This document shows, piece after piece, positions 34,535-44,671 of a stretch of DNA of 64,000 nucleotides. Numbering within the stretch: position 1 is the first letter of the stretch; every line of letters begins with the position of its first letter. Both the position numbers and the translations under genes were made by a program. The notes beneath the pieces are model-generated. The model made no database searches and was not told the DNA's origin. It was given only the letters and a program-made list of their open reading frames with translations. This DNA is from Gammaproteobacteria bacterium (GTDB taxonomy: Bacteria > Pseudomonadota > Gammaproteobacteria > Poriferisulfidales > Poriferisulfidaceae): NCBI GenBank assembly GCA_026706895.1, contig JAPOXW010000013.1, positions 1 through 64,000 of the forward strand. Reading direction: 5' to 3'.

Positions 34535-35608
34535 ATGCCTACTTCAATCTCGAAGAGTCTGCAAGACTGTGACAGCGACCTCGCCTATCAGGACGCTATT
34601 CTGCAAGGTGTCTCCCGCACCTTTGCTCTTACGATCCCCCGGCTTCCCGATGCATTGCGCGACGTGGTGGGCAATGCCTATCTCCTATGCCGGATAACGG
34701 ACACCATCGAAGATGAACCAAGCCTGCCCTCGGAACAAAAACAAATGTTCTCGGAGCGCTTCATTGATGTCGTTGCCGGTCGTGAAAACGTAGAACCTTT
34801 CGCGCGTGAACTCGGCGCCTTGCTGTCCGCCTCGACCACCGAAGACGAACATGATCTGATCGCCAATACCGACCGGGTTATCCGGATTACTCATGGATTC
34901 CGTCCCAACCAGCGGAAGATCCTTGAGCGTTGCGTGGAAATCATGGCGCGGGGAATGTCCGAATTCCAACGGAACGCGACTTCCGACGGCCTGGAAAACC
35001 TGTCCCACCTCGATCGCTATTGCTACTATGTCGCCGGGGTCGTCGGCGAGATGCTGACGGAACTCTTCTGTGATTACTCTGCGGAAATAAATGAACGGCG
35101 CGAAGACCTTCTCGCGTTGTCGGTTTCGTTCGGGCAAGGGTTGCAGATGACGAACATCCTCAAGGACATGTGGGAGGACCGACGCCGCGGAGCCTGTTGG
35201 CTGCCACGCGACGTCTTCCAAGCTGCGGGTTACGATCTGAGCGCCATGTCTTCCGGAGAAACCAACCCCGCCTTCGCCAAGGGGTTGTCCGAACTCGTGG
35301 CCATCGCCCGCTGCCACTTGGAAAATGCGCTCCGGTTCATTATCCTTATCCCTCGCCATGAAACCGGCATTCGCCTGCACTGCCTGTGGGCATTGGGAAT
35401 GGCGGTTCTGACCCTGCGCCGCATTCATGCAACCCCCGCTTTTCACAGCGGGCAAGAGGTGAAAATCTCGCGCCGCAGCGTGCGGGCCGTTGTCGCCATT
35501 ACCAACGCATCGGTCCACTCCAACCTGGCTTTGAAGCTGCTCTTCAGGACACTGGCCTCCAAACTGCCGCGCACTCAAGTGGACTGCCTCCCGCAGGCGC
35601 AACCGTGA
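34535..35608 (+). CDS. Squalene/phytoene synthase family protein
   Basis: This 357-residue protein condenses two prenyl diphosphates head to head, and squalene synthase is the likeliest reading. It has the aspartate motif [14 protein letters not shown], the conserved [17 protein letters not shown] and the second motif [19 protein letters not shown]. The neighbouring ispA-type gene upstream supplies farnesyl diphosphate. Squalene would feed hopanoids, but no cyclase gene (shc) is in the window. A phytoene or dehydrosqualene synthase remains possible. Confidence 0.85.
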   Translation: MPTSISKSLQDCDSDLAYQDAILQGVSRTFALTIPRLPDALRDVVGNAYLLCRITDTIEDEPSLPSEQKQMFSERFIDVVAGRENVEPFARELGALLSASTTEDEHDLIANTDRVIRITHGFRPNQRKILERCVEIMARGMSEFQRNATSDGLENLSHLDRYCYYVAGVVGEMLTELFCDYSAEINERREDLLALSVSFGQGLQMTNILKDMWEDRRRGACWLPRDVFQAAGYDLSAMSSGETNPAFAKGLSELVAIARCHLENALRFIILIPRHETGIRLHCLWALGMAVLTLRRIHATPAFHSGQEVKISRRSVRAVVAITNASVHSNLALKLLFRTLASKLPRTQVDCLPQAQP

Positions 35609-35674
35609 CAAGCCCCCCGTGTTTGGCATAAGTCTGGCACAATGTAACTCTGAAAGCGGGGACTCACATAAGAC

Positions 35675-36640
35675 ATGATGAAAGTAATCCTGGCCCAGCC
35701 ACGCGGTTTTTGCGCCGGTGTCGATCGCGCCATCACAATCGTTGAGAAGGCGCTGGAGCTTCATGCCTCTCCCATTTACGTGCGGCATGAAATCGTCCAC
35801 AACCGCAGGGTTGTAGAGAATCTGGAGGCGAAAGGCGTCGAGTTCGTGGATGAAATCGAACAAATCCCGGATGAGGCGGTTGCCGTGTTCAGTGCCCATG
35901 GTGTGTCGCAGAAAGTGGAGCAGGATGCCTCGAAGCGGAGTCTTCAATCCATCGACGCCACGTGCCCCCTGGTTTCGAAAGTTCACAAAGAAGGGCAGCG
36001 TTATGCTGCGCAGGGCTACGACATTATCCTGATCGGTCATGAAAACCACCCCGAAGTGGAGGGGACTCTCGGTCGGATCTCGGGACCGGTTTTCTTGGTC
36101 AGTACCGTAGAGGACGTCGAAACTCTTGAAGTGCAAAACCCGGAGAAAGTCGCCTATATCACCCAAACCACCTTATCGGTTGACGATACGCGGGAGATCA
36201 TCGAGGCGTTGCGCAAACGTTTCCCGGATATTGCGGGACCGGACGTCAAGGACATTTGTTACGCCACCCAGAATCGCCAAGCCGCCGTGCGCGCACTTGC
36301 CGAGCAAGTGGAACTGATTCTCGTGGTCGGTGCGAAGAACAGCTCCAATTCCAATCGCTTGTGCGAAGTCGCATCCGACAGCGGAGTATCCAGTTACCTG
36401 ATCGAAGACCCCTCGGCGATTGATCCTGAATGGCTGCGCGGGAAAGAGGCTGTCGGGATTACCGCCGGGGCCTCGACTCCCGAGGAACTGGTGCAAGACG
36501 TCATTGAAGCGTTGCGAGAGCACGCCGAACTGGAAGTCTCCACAATGGACGGAATCGAGGAGAACGTACATTTCCCTCTCCCCCCTTCTTTGCATCAGGC
36601 AACCAAGAGAAAAGCCAACTCTACCGAGAAGGTAGCATAA
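35675..36640 (+). CDS. ispH: 4-hydroxy-3-methylbut-2-enyl diphosphate reductase
   Basis: IspH makes IPP and DMAPP in the last step of the MEP pathway using a [4Fe-4S] cluster. The 321-residue protein has the cluster cysteines in [22 protein letters not shown] and [10 protein letters not shown], and the motif [13 protein letters not shown]. The second ATG (35678) is an alternative start. It follows the prenyl and squalene synthase genes, and ispG lies 1.6 kb downstream beyond two minus-strand genes. Confidence 0.97.
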   Translation: MMKVILAQPRGFCAGVDRAITIVEKALELHASPIYVRHEIVHNRRVVENLEAKGVEFVDEIEQIPDEAVAVFSAHGVSQKVEQDASKRSLQSIDATCPLVSKVHKEGQRYAAQGYDIILIGHENHPEVEGTLGRISGPVFLVSTVEDVETLEVQNPEKVAYITQTTLSVDDTREIIEALRKRFPDIAGPDVKDICYATQNRQAAVRALAEQVELILVVGAKNSSNSNRLCEVASDSGVSSYLIEDPSAIDPEWLRGKEAVGITAGASTPEELVQDVIEALREHAELEVSTMDGIEENVHFPLPPSLHQATKRKANSTEKVA

Positions 36641-36649
36641 GAACGCGGG

Positions 36650-37465
36650 TTACCGCTGGCATTGCCGGCAGTAAAAGCTTGAGCGTTGCCCGATCACCCG
36701 GCTGCGCACCGGCTCCCCGCACCGAGGACACGCCTCGCCAACCCGCCCGTACACCTGAAGTTCCTGCGCAAAATAGCCCGGTTCCCCTTCCGCTTTCGTA
36801 AAATCCCTCAACGTCGTCCCGCCCGCCTTTATCGCCTGGTTCAGGACCGTCTTTGCGGCCTCGGCCAACCGCCGGTAGCGATTCAGACCAACCCGTCCGG
36901 CGGCGCGAATCGGCGAGATCCCCGCTTCGAATAGTGCCTCGCTGGCATAGATGTTGCCCAGGCCCACCACGATTTTGGAATCCATCAGGAAGTTTTTGAC
37001 GGCACCGGAGCGTCCCCGCGACCGGGCATACAGCCATTCCCCGCCGAATTCTTCTCCCAGGGGTTCCGGACCGAGGTCCCTCAGCAATCGATGCCGTAGC
37101 GGATCGGCACGGGTCCAATGCAGGCTGCCAAACCGCCGCGGATCCCGGAATCTCAACGTGGCGCCTTTCTTCAGACAGACATCGACATGGTCGTGCGTTC
37201 CCGGCGTCGGAGGATTCCCGAGAACCCGGAACGAACCTGACATCCCCAAGTGCCAGATCAGGTGTCCGTCGTCCAGTTCAATCAACAAATACTTGGCCCG
37301 GCGATCGACTGCATGAACGCGCTGGTTTGCCGCTGCGCCCGGAAGCGTCCGGCTGATCGGCCAGCGTAACTGCCGTTGCCGGATGACCATCCGGTCGATG
37401 ACTTCTCCAACCAGGTGCGGCGCAATTCCGCGACGCACCGTTTCGACTTCCGGCAGTTCCGGCAT
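36650..37465 (-). CDS. mutM: Formamidopyrimidine-DNA glycosylase
   Basis: MutM excises oxidised purines such as 8-oxoguanine and nicks the abasic site. The 271-residue protein begins with the catalytic [13 protein letters not shown]. It has the internal NIYASEALF region and ends with a zinc finger (CPRCGEPV, then YCRQCQR). It follows bioD on the minus strand, sharing a base, and is convergent with ispH. Confidence 0.97.
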   Translation of the reverse strand: MPELPEVETVRRGIAPHLVGEVIDRMVIRQRQLRWPISRTLPGAAANQRVHAVDRRAKYLLIELDDGHLIWHLGMSGSFRVLGNPPTPGTHDHVDVCLKKGATLRFRDPRRFGSLHWTRADPLRHRLLRDLGPEPLGEEFGGEWLYARSRGRSGAVKNFLMDSKIVVGLGNIYASEALFEAGISPIRAAGRVGLNRYRRLAEAAKTVLNQAIKAGGTTLRDFTKAEGEPGYFAQELQVYGRVGEACPRCGEPVRSRVIGQRSSFYCRQCQR

Positions 37466-38157
37466 CAGCAGCCCACCGGAGTCGTCACGAAAGTAGCCAT
37501 CAAGTAGCGTGCCTGCTTCTCATCAAGCCATTGTTCGTGCCGGGTCTGCCAGACCGGGATCGCGCCAAGGCAGCTTTCGAGGACGGGGAGATTCCCGAAA
37601 TCTCCGGTACCCGGTCTCAATCGGTTGAGGATGACGCCTGCCAGCCGGCAGTGCGACTTTTGCACCGCTTCGCAGGTCAACAGAACCTGATTGATCGCAC
37701 CCAGCCGGTCCTCGGCCACGACCAGGACCGGCAATCCCAACTCCGAAGCGAGGGCCTGAACATCTCCGTCCTCCGCCAAGGGCGTCCTCCATCCCCCCGC
37801 CCCCTCGACGACCAGCAGTTCTTCCCGGCGGCAGAAGTCGACCAGGTCCTGCAACCGATATTCCACCCCCTCCTGCCGTGCCGCCAGCATCGGCGCAATC
37901 GGGGTGCGCAACTTGTAGCGCACCACCGGCTCCGTCTGCGCCAATTGCGCTGCCTCGCGCAAGGCCTCTGCATCCTCCGCTCGCAATGCCTCGCCTGAAG
38001 CCCCGTCAATTGCCACACACCCGGACTCCACGGGCTTCAGGGGGCGAACCTCCGGCACCTGCCCGTGCAAATCCCGAATCAAATGGGCCGCAGCCCAGGT
38101 TTTCCCCACTCCGGTATCGGTTCCCGTCACGAAAATACCGCGCAAATCGGCAAGCAT
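37465..38157 (-). CDS. bioD: Dethiobiotin synthetase
   Basis: BioD closes the ureido ring of dethiobiotin using CO2 and ATP. The 230-residue protein has the P-loop [24 protein letters not shown] and the downstream motif [16 protein letters not shown] at 38157 gives the family's normal start just before the P-loop. Longer in-frame starts would run into the divergent ispG promoter and coding region. Its last base overlaps mutM. Confidence 0.94.
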   Translation of the reverse strand: MLADLRGIFVTGTDTGVGKTWAAAHLIRDLHGQVPEVRPLKPVESGCVAIDGASGEALRAEDAEALREAAQLAQTEPVVRYKLRTPIAPMLAARQEGVEYRLQDLVDFCRREELLVVEGAGGWRTPLAEDGDVQALASELGLPVLVVAEDRLGAINQVLLTCEAVQKSHCRLAGVILNRLRPGTGDFGNLPVLESCLGAIPVWQTRHEQWLDEKQARYLMATFVTTPVGC

Positions 38158-38209
38158 CACATATAATTCCAGTTTGACCCGAAAGTCGAACAATTTTACG
38201 CCTGTCTTC

Positions 38210-39445
38210 ATGAGCGAGTCGGATTCCATGCTCTCTTCCCGCCGAAAATCCGTTGCGGTACGGATTGGCTCGGTCACGCTCGGCGCCGGCCACCCCATCG
38301 CCGTGCAATCCATGACCGACACTCCCACCGCCGATGTCGCAGCAACGGTGGCGCAAGTCGAGGCCTTGACGCGGGCGGGCTCCGAACTGGTTCGGTTGAC
38401 GGTGAACGACCGTGACGCGGCGGCAGCCGTTCCCCAGATTCGCGAGCAACTGGACAAGCGCGGGGTTGCCGTCCCCCTGATCGGGGATTTCCACTACAAC
38501 GGACACAAGCTCCTGGCGGAATTCCCGGAATGCGCCGAAACACTGGACAAGTACCGCGTAAATCCAGGCAATGTCGGGCGCGGCAGTTCGCGCGACCCGC
38601 ACTTCACGCAATTCATCGAACTTGCCTGCCGCCACCAGAAACCCGTGCGGATTGGCGTCAACTGGGGAAGCCTTGACGCGGCGTTGCTGACTGAATTGAT
38701 GGACGAAAATGCCAAACTCGATTCTCCCCTGGATGCCGAAGCAGTCCAGCGCGAAGCGATGGTTCAGTCGGCGTTGCAAAGTGCTGCCCGGGCCGAGGAA
38801 ATCGGCCTGCCACACGACGCGATCGTGCTGTCCTGCAAGATGAGCCGGGTCCCCCTGGTGGTCCAGGTGTACACCGAACTCGCCCAGCGCTGTGACTATC
38901 CACTGCACCTGGGATTGACCGAAGCCGGCATGGGCACTCGCGCGGTCGTCTCGACCAGCGCGGCACTGGCCCTGCTCCTGCAACGCGGAATCGGGGATAC
39001 GTTGCGGGTATCGCTGACACCGGAGCCGGGCGGAGAAAGGACTGCAGAAGTCCGGGTCGCCTGCGACCTGCTGCAGAGCATGAACCTGCGCCACTTCATG
39101 CCGGCCGTGACGGCCTGCCCCGGCTGCGGTCGAACCAGCAGCGACTATTTCCAACGGTTGGCTCAAGACATCGAACACTATATCTCCGAACAGATGCCCG
39201 TATGGAAGAAACAGTATCCGGGAGTCGAGAACCTGAACGTGGCGGTGATGGGCTGTGTCGTCAACGGTCCAGGCGAAAGCCGTCATGCCGACATCGGGAT
39301 CAGCCTGCCCGGCTCCAATGAAAACCCCAGTGCGCCTGTTTACATCGACGGCGAGCGGGTCTGCACCCTGAGTGGAGAGCGCATTGCGGAGGAATTCCAG
39401 GAAATGCTTCTCGATTATGTGGAGAAAAGATACGCCTCCGTATAA
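38210..39445 (+). CDS. ispG: 4-hydroxy-3-methylbut-2-en-1-yl diphosphate synthase
   Basis: IspG reduces MEcPP to HMBPP in the MEP pathway using a [4Fe-4S] cluster. The 411-residue protein has [28 protein letters not shown] and NPGNVG at the N-terminus. The cluster cysteines are in [13 protein letters not shown] and [14 protein letters not shown] at 38210 is used, with ATG at 38228 as an alternative. TATAAT at 38162-38167 is a candidate -10. A very long reading frame on the opposite strand is an overlap artefact. Confidence 0.95.
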   Translation: MSESDSMLSSRRKSVAVRIGSVTLGAGHPIAVQSMTDTPTADVAATVAQVEALTRAGSELVRLTVNDRDAAAAVPQIREQLDKRGVAVPLIGDFHYNGHKLLAEFPECAETLDKYRVNPGNVGRGSSRDPHFTQFIELACRHQKPVRIGVNWGSLDAALLTELMDENAKLDSPLDAEAVQREAMVQSALQSAARAEEIGLPHDAIVLSCKMSRVPLVVQVYTELAQRCDYPLHLGLTEAGMGTRAVVSTSAALALLLQRGIGDTLRVSLTPEPGGERTAEVRVACDLLQSMNLRHFMPAVTACPGCGRTSSDYFQRLAQDIEHYISEQMPVWKKQYPGVENLNVAVMGCVVNGPGESRHADIGISLPGSNENPSAPVYIDGERVCTLSGERIAEEFQEMLLDYVEKRYASV

Positions 39446-39478
39446 TTTATGAACTGAGCACATGTCACTTGCCCTTTC

Positions 39479-40015
39479 ATGAGCGTCCGAACTTTCGAGG
39501 GCCATACGCCCCGCATCGCCGACTCTGCCTACGTGGACGAGCATGCGCTGGTCATCGGCGATGTGCACATAGGCGATGACAGTTCGGTTTGGCCGATGTC
39601 GGTCGTTCGCGGCGACGTCAACTCGATCCGAATCGGAGCGCGTACCAACATCCAGGACGGCAGCGTCGTGCATGTCACGCATGACTGCGAATATTCCCCT
39701 GGCGGCTATGCCGTTACCATTGGAGATGACGTGACGGTGGGCCACCGGGTCATCGCCCATGCCTGTGAAATCGGTGATCGCTGCCTGATCGGGATGGGCT
39801 CCGTAATCTTGGATGGCGCCGTCATCGAGCCCGACAGCATGATTGGAGCCGGTTGCCTGGTGCCTCCCGGGAAACGCCTCGAAGGCGGTTGCCTCTGGAT
39901 CGGCAGCCCGGCCCGGAAGCTTCGCGAGTTGAGTCCCGAAGAACTTGAATTCCTGCGATATTCCGCGGCTCACTACGTCGACAACAAGAACCGTCACAAA
40001 GCTGAATGCTCCTAA
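39479..40015 (+). CDS. Gamma carbonic anhydrase family protein (YrdA-like)
   Basis: This 178-residue left-handed beta-helix protein of hexapeptide repeats (for example GDVHIGDDSSVWPMSVVRGD) has the putative metal histidines of gamma carbonic anhydrases in VVHVTHD and VGHRVIAHAC. Many YrdA-type members have low or no measured CA activity, so the function is uncertain. It lies between ispG and metY on the same strand. It is the second carbonic-anhydrase-family gene in the window. Confidence 0.87.
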   Translation: MSVRTFEGHTPRIADSAYVDEHALVIGDVHIGDDSSVWPMSVVRGDVNSIRIGARTNIQDGSVVHVTHDCEYSPGGYAVTIGDDVTVGHRVIAHACEIGDRCLIGMGSVILDGAVIEPDSMIGAGCLVPPGKRLEGGCLWIGSPARKLRELSPEELEFLRYSAAHYVDNKNRHKAECS

Positions 40016-40026
40016 GGACCTGAAAC

Positions 40027-41322
40027 ATGAGCGAAACCAAGCCTCAAGGCCTGCACACCCGGGCCATTCATGCCGGCGCCTCGCCGGACCCGACCACCGG
40101 CGCCCGGGTCACTCCGATCCACCAGTCCGTCGCTTTCGTCTTTCGGGATGTCGAGCATGCGGCCAACCTGTTCAACCTGGACGAGGCCGGGTTTATCTAT
40201 TCGCGTCTGACCAATCCGACGGTCAATGCCCTGCAGGACCGCATGGCCGACCTGGAAGGCGGAGTAGGTGCGGTCTGCACGGCTTCCGGCCACGCGGCGC
40301 AGATGCTGGCTCTGTTCGGCCTGATGAAGGCCGGCGACGAATTCGTCGCCTCCAACAAGCTCTACGGCGGTTCCATCACCCAGTTCGGGCATGCTTTCAC
40401 CCGCTTCGGCTGGAAAGTCGTGTTTGTCGACCCGGATGATCCGGACAACGTGCGCCGGGCCTGCAACGAACGCACCCGTGCCGTGTTCAGCGAAAGCCTG
40501 GCCAACCCCGGCGGTACGATGTGTGATGTACAGGGGCTTGCCGATGCCGCGCATGAGAACGGCGTCCCGCTCATCATCGACAACACGCTGGCCACGCCCG
40601 TGCTGTGCAATCCGATCGAGTACGGCGCCGACCTGGTGGTGCACTCCACCACCAAGTTCCTGTCCGGCCACGGCAATGCGATCGGCGGGGTCGTCATCGA
40701 TTCCGGCAAGTTCGACTGGTCCACCAACGATCACTACTCCCACCTGACGGACCCCAACCCGGCCTATCACGGGATGTCGTTCGTCGACAAATTCGGAGAC
40801 CTCGCCTATACGGTGTATTCCATCGCCGTCAGCCTGCGCGATCTTGGCCCTACCATGTCGCCGATGAACGCCTATCTCACGCTGAACGGAATCGAAACCC
40901 TGCCGCTTCGGATGCGCCAGCACAGCGACAACTCCCTGGCCGTCGCCCAGTGGCTGGAACAAAACCCGAAAGTCGAATGGGTGTCCTACGCAGGCCTGCC
41001 GTCCAGCCCCTACTACGAATTGGCCCGGCGCTATTGCCCCAAGGGAGCAGGCTCGGTTTTCACTTTTGGGGTGCGGGGCGGCTACGAAAGCGGCGTGAAA
41101 GTGGTTGAGAGCGTGAAACTGTTCTCGCACCTGGCCAACATCGGCGACACTCGTTCGCTGATCGTGCACCCCGCTTCCACCACACACCGCCAGCTCAGCG
41201 ACGAACAGAAAGCCGCCGCCAGCGCTGGTCCGGAAGTCATTCGCCTGTCCATCGGAATCGAGGATGCCGACGACATCATCGCCGACCTGGATCAGGCATT
41301 GGAAATTTCAGTTGGAGAATAA
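40027..41322 (+). CDS. metY: O-acetylhomoserine sulfhydrylase (MetY)
   Basis: This 431-residue PLP enzyme of the Cys/Met metabolism family makes homocysteine directly from O-acetylhomoserine and sulfide. It has RAIHAGASPDPTTGARVTPIHQ at the start, IYSRLTNPT, the PLP lysine in HSTTKFLSGHGNAIGG and SRLTNPTV upstream of a full C-terminal domain. Its length is typical of MetY rather than of the shorter cystathionine synthases. Direct sulfide assimilation fits a sulfur-oxidising organism. Confidence 0.93.
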   Translation: MSETKPQGLHTRAIHAGASPDPTTGARVTPIHQSVAFVFRDVEHAANLFNLDEAGFIYSRLTNPTVNALQDRMADLEGGVGAVCTASGHAAQMLALFGLMKAGDEFVASNKLYGGSITQFGHAFTRFGWKVVFVDPDDPDNVRRACNERTRAVFSESLANPGGTMCDVQGLADAAHENGVPLIIDNTLATPVLCNPIEYGADLVVHSTTKFLSGHGNAIGGVVIDSGKFDWSTNDHYSHLTDPNPAYHGMSFVDKFGDLAYTVYSIAVSLRDLGPTMSPMNAYLTLNGIETLPLRMRQHSDNSLAVAQWLEQNPKVEWVSYAGLPSSPYYELARRYCPKGAGSVFTFGVRGGYESGVKVVESVKLFSHLANIGDTRSLIVHPASTTHRQLSDEQKAAASAGPEVIRLSIGIEDADDIIADLDQALEISVGE

Positions 41323-41324
41323 AA

Positions 41325-41720
41325 ATGAATCCGAATGAAGTTGTCGAAGCTTATTTCGCGGCTTGGGACGCGCATGACGGGCAGGCCGTGATCGACCTGT
41401 ACGCCGAAGACGGCACGTACCAGGACCCTGCCACCGAAGGCCCGCTCTCGGGGCAAGCGATCGGCGATTATGCCGAGGCCTTGTTCGCGGCCTTTCCCGA
41501 CTTGAAACTGGAACTGATCTCCCAGGCGGATGCCAGCATCGGCCAGATTGCCGTGCCCTGGCTGCTGTTCGGCACGCACCAGGGACCGCTCGGCGAGATG
41601 GAAGCGACTGGAAAGTCCGTGGCGATCCGGGGTTGTGACTACATCGTGGTCGAGGACGGCAAGTTGAAGACCGTGTACGGCACGTTCAGCCTTCAGGAAC
41701 TGATGGAGCAATTGTCCTGA
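41325..41720 (+). CDS. NTF2/SnoaL-like ester-cyclase-type protein
   Basis: This 131-residue NTF2-fold protein of the SnoaL-like type starts EVVEAYFAAWDAHDGQAVIDLYAEDG, a common opening for this fold. Members include polyketide cyclases and many proteins of unknown function. It begins 2 bases after metY and ends 3 bases before thiS, so it is in their operon. No specific reaction can be assigned. Confidence 0.75.
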   Translation: MNPNEVVEAYFAAWDAHDGQAVIDLYAEDGTYQDPATEGPLSGQAIGDYAEALFAAFPDLKLELISQADASIGQIAVPWLLFGTHQGPLGEMEATGKSVAIRGCDYIVVEDGKLKTVYGTFSLQELMEQLS

Positions 41721-41723
41721 TTC

Positions 41724-41921
41724 ATGCAAATTACCGTCAACGGAGAAGCCCATACCCTCCCCGATGAGGCGACAGTCGAGGACTTGACCCGGCATTTGCA
41801 TGTAGAGGGCCGTATCGCGCTGGAAATCAACCACGAAGTCGTTCCGCGCTCCCGCTGGACCGGCCATGCCTTGCGCGAAGGCGACACCGTTGAAATCGTC
41901 CGGGCTATCGGAGGAGGCTGA
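41724..41921 (+). CDS. thiS: Thiamine sulfur-carrier protein
   Basis: ThiS carries sulfur as a C-terminal thiocarboxylate for thiazole synthesis. The 65-residue beta-grasp protein starts [18 protein letters not shown] and ends in IVRAIGGG, providing the required terminal Gly-Gly. It is followed immediately by thiG, the enzyme that uses it. No TPP riboswitch is visible before it, since the upstream gene ends 3 bases away. Confidence 0.95.
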   Translation: MQITVNGEAHTLPDEATVEDLTRHLHVEGRIALEINHEVVPRSRWTGHALREGDTVEIVRAIGGG

Positions 41922-41922
41922 C

Positions 41923-42708
41923 ATGTCCGACGACGATCTGCTGGTCATCGCGGGGCGATCCTACACGTCCCGCCTGCTGGTCGGTACCGGGAAGTACCGG
42001 GATCTGGAGCAGACCCGCGATGCGGTCGCCGCCTCCGGGGCGGAAATCGTGACCGTGGCCCTGCGCCGCACCAACATCGGCCAAGACCCGGATGCGCCAA
42101 ACCTTCTGGATGTGTTGCCGCCGGACGAATACACCATCCTGCCGAATACCGCAGGCTGCTACACTGCCGAAGACGCCATCCGCACCTGCCGCCTGGCCCG
42201 CGAACTGCTGGGCGGGCACCGGCTGGTCAAGCTGGAGGTGCTGGGTGACCCACGCACCTTGTACCCGGATGTCGCGCAAACCATCGTTGCAGCCGAGACG
42301 CTGGTCGTGGAAGGCTTCGAGGTAATGGTCTACACCAACGACGACCCGGTCGTCGCGCGACGTCTGGCGGAAGTCGGCTGCGTTGCCGTAATGCCTTTGG
42401 CGGCACCGATCGGATCGGGGCAAGGCATCCGCAACCCGGGCAACCTGAAAGTCATTCTCGAGGAGGCCACGACGCCAATACTGGTGGATGCCGGCGTTGG
42501 TATTGCCTCCGATGCGGCCATTGCGATGGAACTCGGGTGCGACGGCGTACTGATGAATACGGCGATCGCCGAAGCCGGAGATCCCGTGCGGATGGCCGGG
42601 GCGATGCGCCTGGCCGTGGAAGCAGGCCGGGCCGCCTGGCGGGCTGGACGCATGCCGGAGCGTCGTTTCGCCTCAAGTTCCAGCCCCACCGAGGGCACTC
42701 TGACGTGA
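41923..42708 (+). CDS. thiG: Thiazole synthase
   Basis: ThiG forms the thiamine thiazole phosphate from deoxyxylulose phosphate, dehydroglycine and ThiS thiocarboxylate. The 261-residue TIM barrel has [28 protein letters not shown] and the phosphate-binding [22 protein letters not shown] at 41923 is right after the thiS stop, with GGAGG about 7 bases upstream. It is coupled to trmB by a GTGA overlap. Confidence 0.97.
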   Translation: MSDDDLLVIAGRSYTSRLLVGTGKYRDLEQTRDAVAASGAEIVTVALRRTNIGQDPDAPNLLDVLPPDEYTILPNTAGCYTAEDAIRTCRLARELLGGHRLVKLEVLGDPRTLYPDVAQTIVAAETLVVEGFEVMVYTNDDPVVARRLAEVGCVAVMPLAAPIGSGQGIRNPGNLKVILEEATTPILVDAGVGIASDAAIAMELGCDGVLMNTAIAEAGDPVRMAGAMRLAVEAGRAAWRAGRMPERRFASSSSPTEGTLT

Positions 42709-43394
42709 GCCGGGCCGCCGCCGAATTGCGGCGTCCGATCCGCTCCTTCGTCCACCGTGCCCGCAGCCTCACGAAGGCCCGGAAGCGGGAGTTCGAGACC
42801 CTGTGGGAGCGCTACGGGCGGACTGTTCCAGAGCAAGGATTCCAGCCGGAGGCCCTATTCTCCCGAACTGGCCCGATCACGCTTGAGATCGGCTTCGGGC
42901 ACGGCGAAGTGCTGCTGCACGAGGCCCAAACATTCTCGCAACACAATGTGCTCGGCATTGAAGCGTACCGGCCGGTGCTGTTTTCCGTCTTGCGTGAAAC
43001 CGAACGACTCGGGATCGACAATGTGCGGGTGCTCTCTGGAGATGCGGTCCTGTTGCTGCCGAGGTTTCCAGGTCACTGCCTGCAGCAGATCCGGATCCTG
43101 TTTCCGGATCCCTGGCCCAAGCGCCGCCACTGGAAGCGCCGCCTGCTTCAGGATCGATTCATCGCCGAATGCGCCCGCTGCCTCGTGCCGGGCGGCCTTC
43201 TCCACCTGGCGACCGACTGGCCGGACTACGCGAAACAGATCGAGCAGGTCGTGGCAAACGCTGCTTGCTGGCACTCTCGACCCGATGTACCGGATCGACC
43301 GAAAACGCATTTCGAGCAGCGCGGTCTGCAGTTAGGACATAAGGTCTGGGAACGCGTCCTGGAACTCAAGCCCCCCGATACCGGGCAGGACTGA
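42705..43394 (+). CDS. trmB: tRNA (guanine46-N7)-methyltransferase
   Basis: TrmB methylates G46 of tRNAs. The 229-residue protein has [17 protein letters not shown] at the start, the SAM motif [12 protein letters not shown] and the family motif [15 protein letters not shown]. The start is GTG at 42705, overlapping the thiG stop (GTGA). thiS-thiG-trmB is a recurrent gammaproteobacterial arrangement. It is convergent with a small membrane protein gene. Confidence 0.95.
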   Translation: MSRAAAELRRPIRSFVHRARSLTKARKREFETLWERYGRTVPEQGFQPEALFSRTGPITLEIGFGHGEVLLHEAQTFSQHNVLGIEAYRPVLFSVLRETERLGIDNVRVLSGDAVLLLPRFPGHCLQQIRILFPDPWPKRRHWKRRLLQDRFIAECARCLVPGGLLHLATDWPDYAKQIEQVVANAACWHSRPDVPDRPKTHFEQRGLQLGHKVWERVLELKPPDTGQD

Positions 43395-43411
43395 AATCTG
43401 ACCAGGAAACC

Positions 43412-43579
43412 TTAGCGACTCTCGCGCATCTTGTACCACGCCCATCCGGCCAGAGCCATGAGCACCAGCCAGCCCACCGGATAGGCGAGCACGCCGGACA
43501 GGAACAGCCCGATCGTGGTGCACCATGCCAACACCAACGCCACGAATACGATCCGCCAGTGATTTCTCTGCATCGCCAT
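43412..43579 (-). CDS. Small membrane protein, two predicted helices
   Basis: This is a 55-residue protein with two hydrophobic segments, WRIVFVALVLAWCTTIGLFL and GWLVLMALAGWAWY, and basic residues at both ends. ATG at 43579 is preferred because GGGAG lies 8 bases upstream; an upstream ATG at 43603 is possible. The gene is divergent from the next small gene and convergent with trmB. I do not recognise a function. Confidence 0.65.
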   Translation of the reverse strand: MAMQRNHWRIVFVALVLAWCTTIGLFLSGVLAYPVGWLVLMALAGWAWYKMRESR

Positions 43580-43641
43580 ATTCTGTGCTCCCGCCCTGAT
43601 CATTGCTACAATAGCATGCCACCTAACCGCGACTTCATGCC

Positions 43642-43845
43642 ATGAGCACGAAACAGGACAAAATTGAAAAGTTGCTGGAGATGCAACGCCGCTTCATCGC
43701 CCTTGACCGCGAAAGAGGCGTCAACATGGACGAGTATTTTGCGCCGGACGAAGACTCGGACCTGCACAACTACCGGCAGGACTACATGGAGTACGCCATG
43801 GAAGTCGTGAAACTCGCGCACGAGGAAAAAGGTTCCAAGAACTGA
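43642..43845 (+). CDS. Small acidic protein of unknown function
   Basis: This 67-residue soluble protein has many charged residues and the pattern MQRRFIALDRERGVNMDEYF, DEDSDLHNYRQDYMEYAMEV, then a lysine/glutamate-rich end. No known motif is evident. TACAAT at 43607-43612 is a plausible -10 upstream, and a hairpin follows at 43850-43864, so it looks like an independent gene. Codon use is like its neighbours. Confidence 0.7.
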   Translation: MSTKQDKIEKLLEMQRRFIALDRERGVNMDEYFAPDEDSDLHNYRQDYMEYAMEVVKLAHEEKGSKN

Positions 43846-43849
43846 ACCT

Positions 43850-43864
43850 CCGTAGCCACTACGG
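43850..43864 (+). terminator. Hairpin after the small acidic protein gene
   Basis: A stem CCGTAG/CTACGG with a CCA loop is followed by a pyrimidine-rich run ending in TTTTT. It overlaps the end of the convergent PPK2 gene. Confidence 0.45.
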
Positions 43865-44671
43865 CTTCTCCTTCTTTTTCTCCTTGAACTGGTAGGCTGG
43901 CGGCGGGCCCGGCGGCAACGGCGGGCCTTGATAATCGTCCAGCTCGGAGCTGGGCGGCAATTCCTCCGCCGGGGGCGTCAGATCCTTGTAGTCGAATTCC
44001 GACAGCAGGTGATGAATGCAGTTCAGGCGCGCCTGCTTCTTGTTGTTTCCGTCGATCACGGTCCAAGGCGCTTGCTCGGTGTGGCAGTGCGCGAACATCC
44101 GATCCCGTGCCCGCGTGTAATCCGTCCAACGAGACCGGGCTTCCAGGTCTATCGCGCTGAGCTTCCAACGTTTGCGCAAATCGTCCCGGCGTGCCTGAAA
44201 ACGACGCTCCTGTTCCTCGCGGCTGATCGTGAACCAGTACTTGATCAGTTTGATCCCGGAATTGATCAGCATCTCCTCAAATTTCGGGCAACTGATGAAG
44301 AATTCCTGCACTTCGGCTTCCGAGCAGAACCCCATTGCCGATTCCACCCCCGCCCGGTTGTACCAGCTGCGATCGAACAGTACCATCTCACCTGTCCGGG
44401 GCAGGTGCGAGACATAGCGCTGGAAGTACCACTGCCCTCGTTCGCGTTCGGTCGGCTTCGGCAACGCCACCAAGCGCACGATGCGCGGATTCGTGTATTG
44501 CATGATGCGGCGGATCACCCCGCCTTTCCCGGCCGCATCTCGTCCCTCGAACAGCACGACTACGCGCAGGTCCTGGGACTGAATCCAGTATTGAAGCTTG
44601 ATCAGTTCGGATTGCAGGCGTAGCAACTCCCGCTCATAACCCTGGGCGTCAATCAGTCTCGGTTCAGACAT
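43859..44671 (-). CDS. ppk2: Polyphosphate kinase 2 family protein
   Basis: PPK2 transfers phosphate between polyphosphate and nucleotides. The 270-residue protein has Walker A EGRDAAGKGG, Walker B VLFDRSWYNRAGVE, the stretch PKPTERERGQWYFQRY and lid residues RRFQARRDD. It is a single-domain PPK2 with a proline-rich, lysine-rich C-terminal tail. Its ATG overlaps the end of the dioxygenase gene by 8 bases. Confidence 0.95.
   Translation of the reverse strand: MSEPRLIDAQGYERELLRLQSELIKLQYWIQSQDLRVVVLFEGRDAAGKGGVIRRIMQYTNPRIVRLVALPKPTERERGQWYFQRYVSHLPRTGEMVLFDRSWYNRAGVESAMGFCSEAEVQEFFISCPKFEEMLINSGIKLIKYWFTISREEQERRFQARRDDLRKRWKLSAIDLEARSRWTDYTRARDRMFAHCHTEQAPWTVIDGNNKKQARLNCIHHLLSEFDYKDLTPPAEELPPSSELDDYQGPPLPPGPPPAYQFKEKKKEKP

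Noticed and set aside
34685-36166. About 490-codon minus-strand frame
   Set aside because: Antisense to the squalene/phytoene synthase and ispH genes; no domain pattern.
38006-39997. Very long open frame (about 660 codons) on the minus strand
   Set aside because: It lies opposite ispG and the gamma carbonic anhydrase gene, which have full family motifs. The antisense product shows no recognisable domain and arises from GC-biased codons.
41600-41723. Possible TPP riboswitch before thiS
   Set aside because: The upstream gene ends 3 bases from thiS and no TPP-box sequence was seen.
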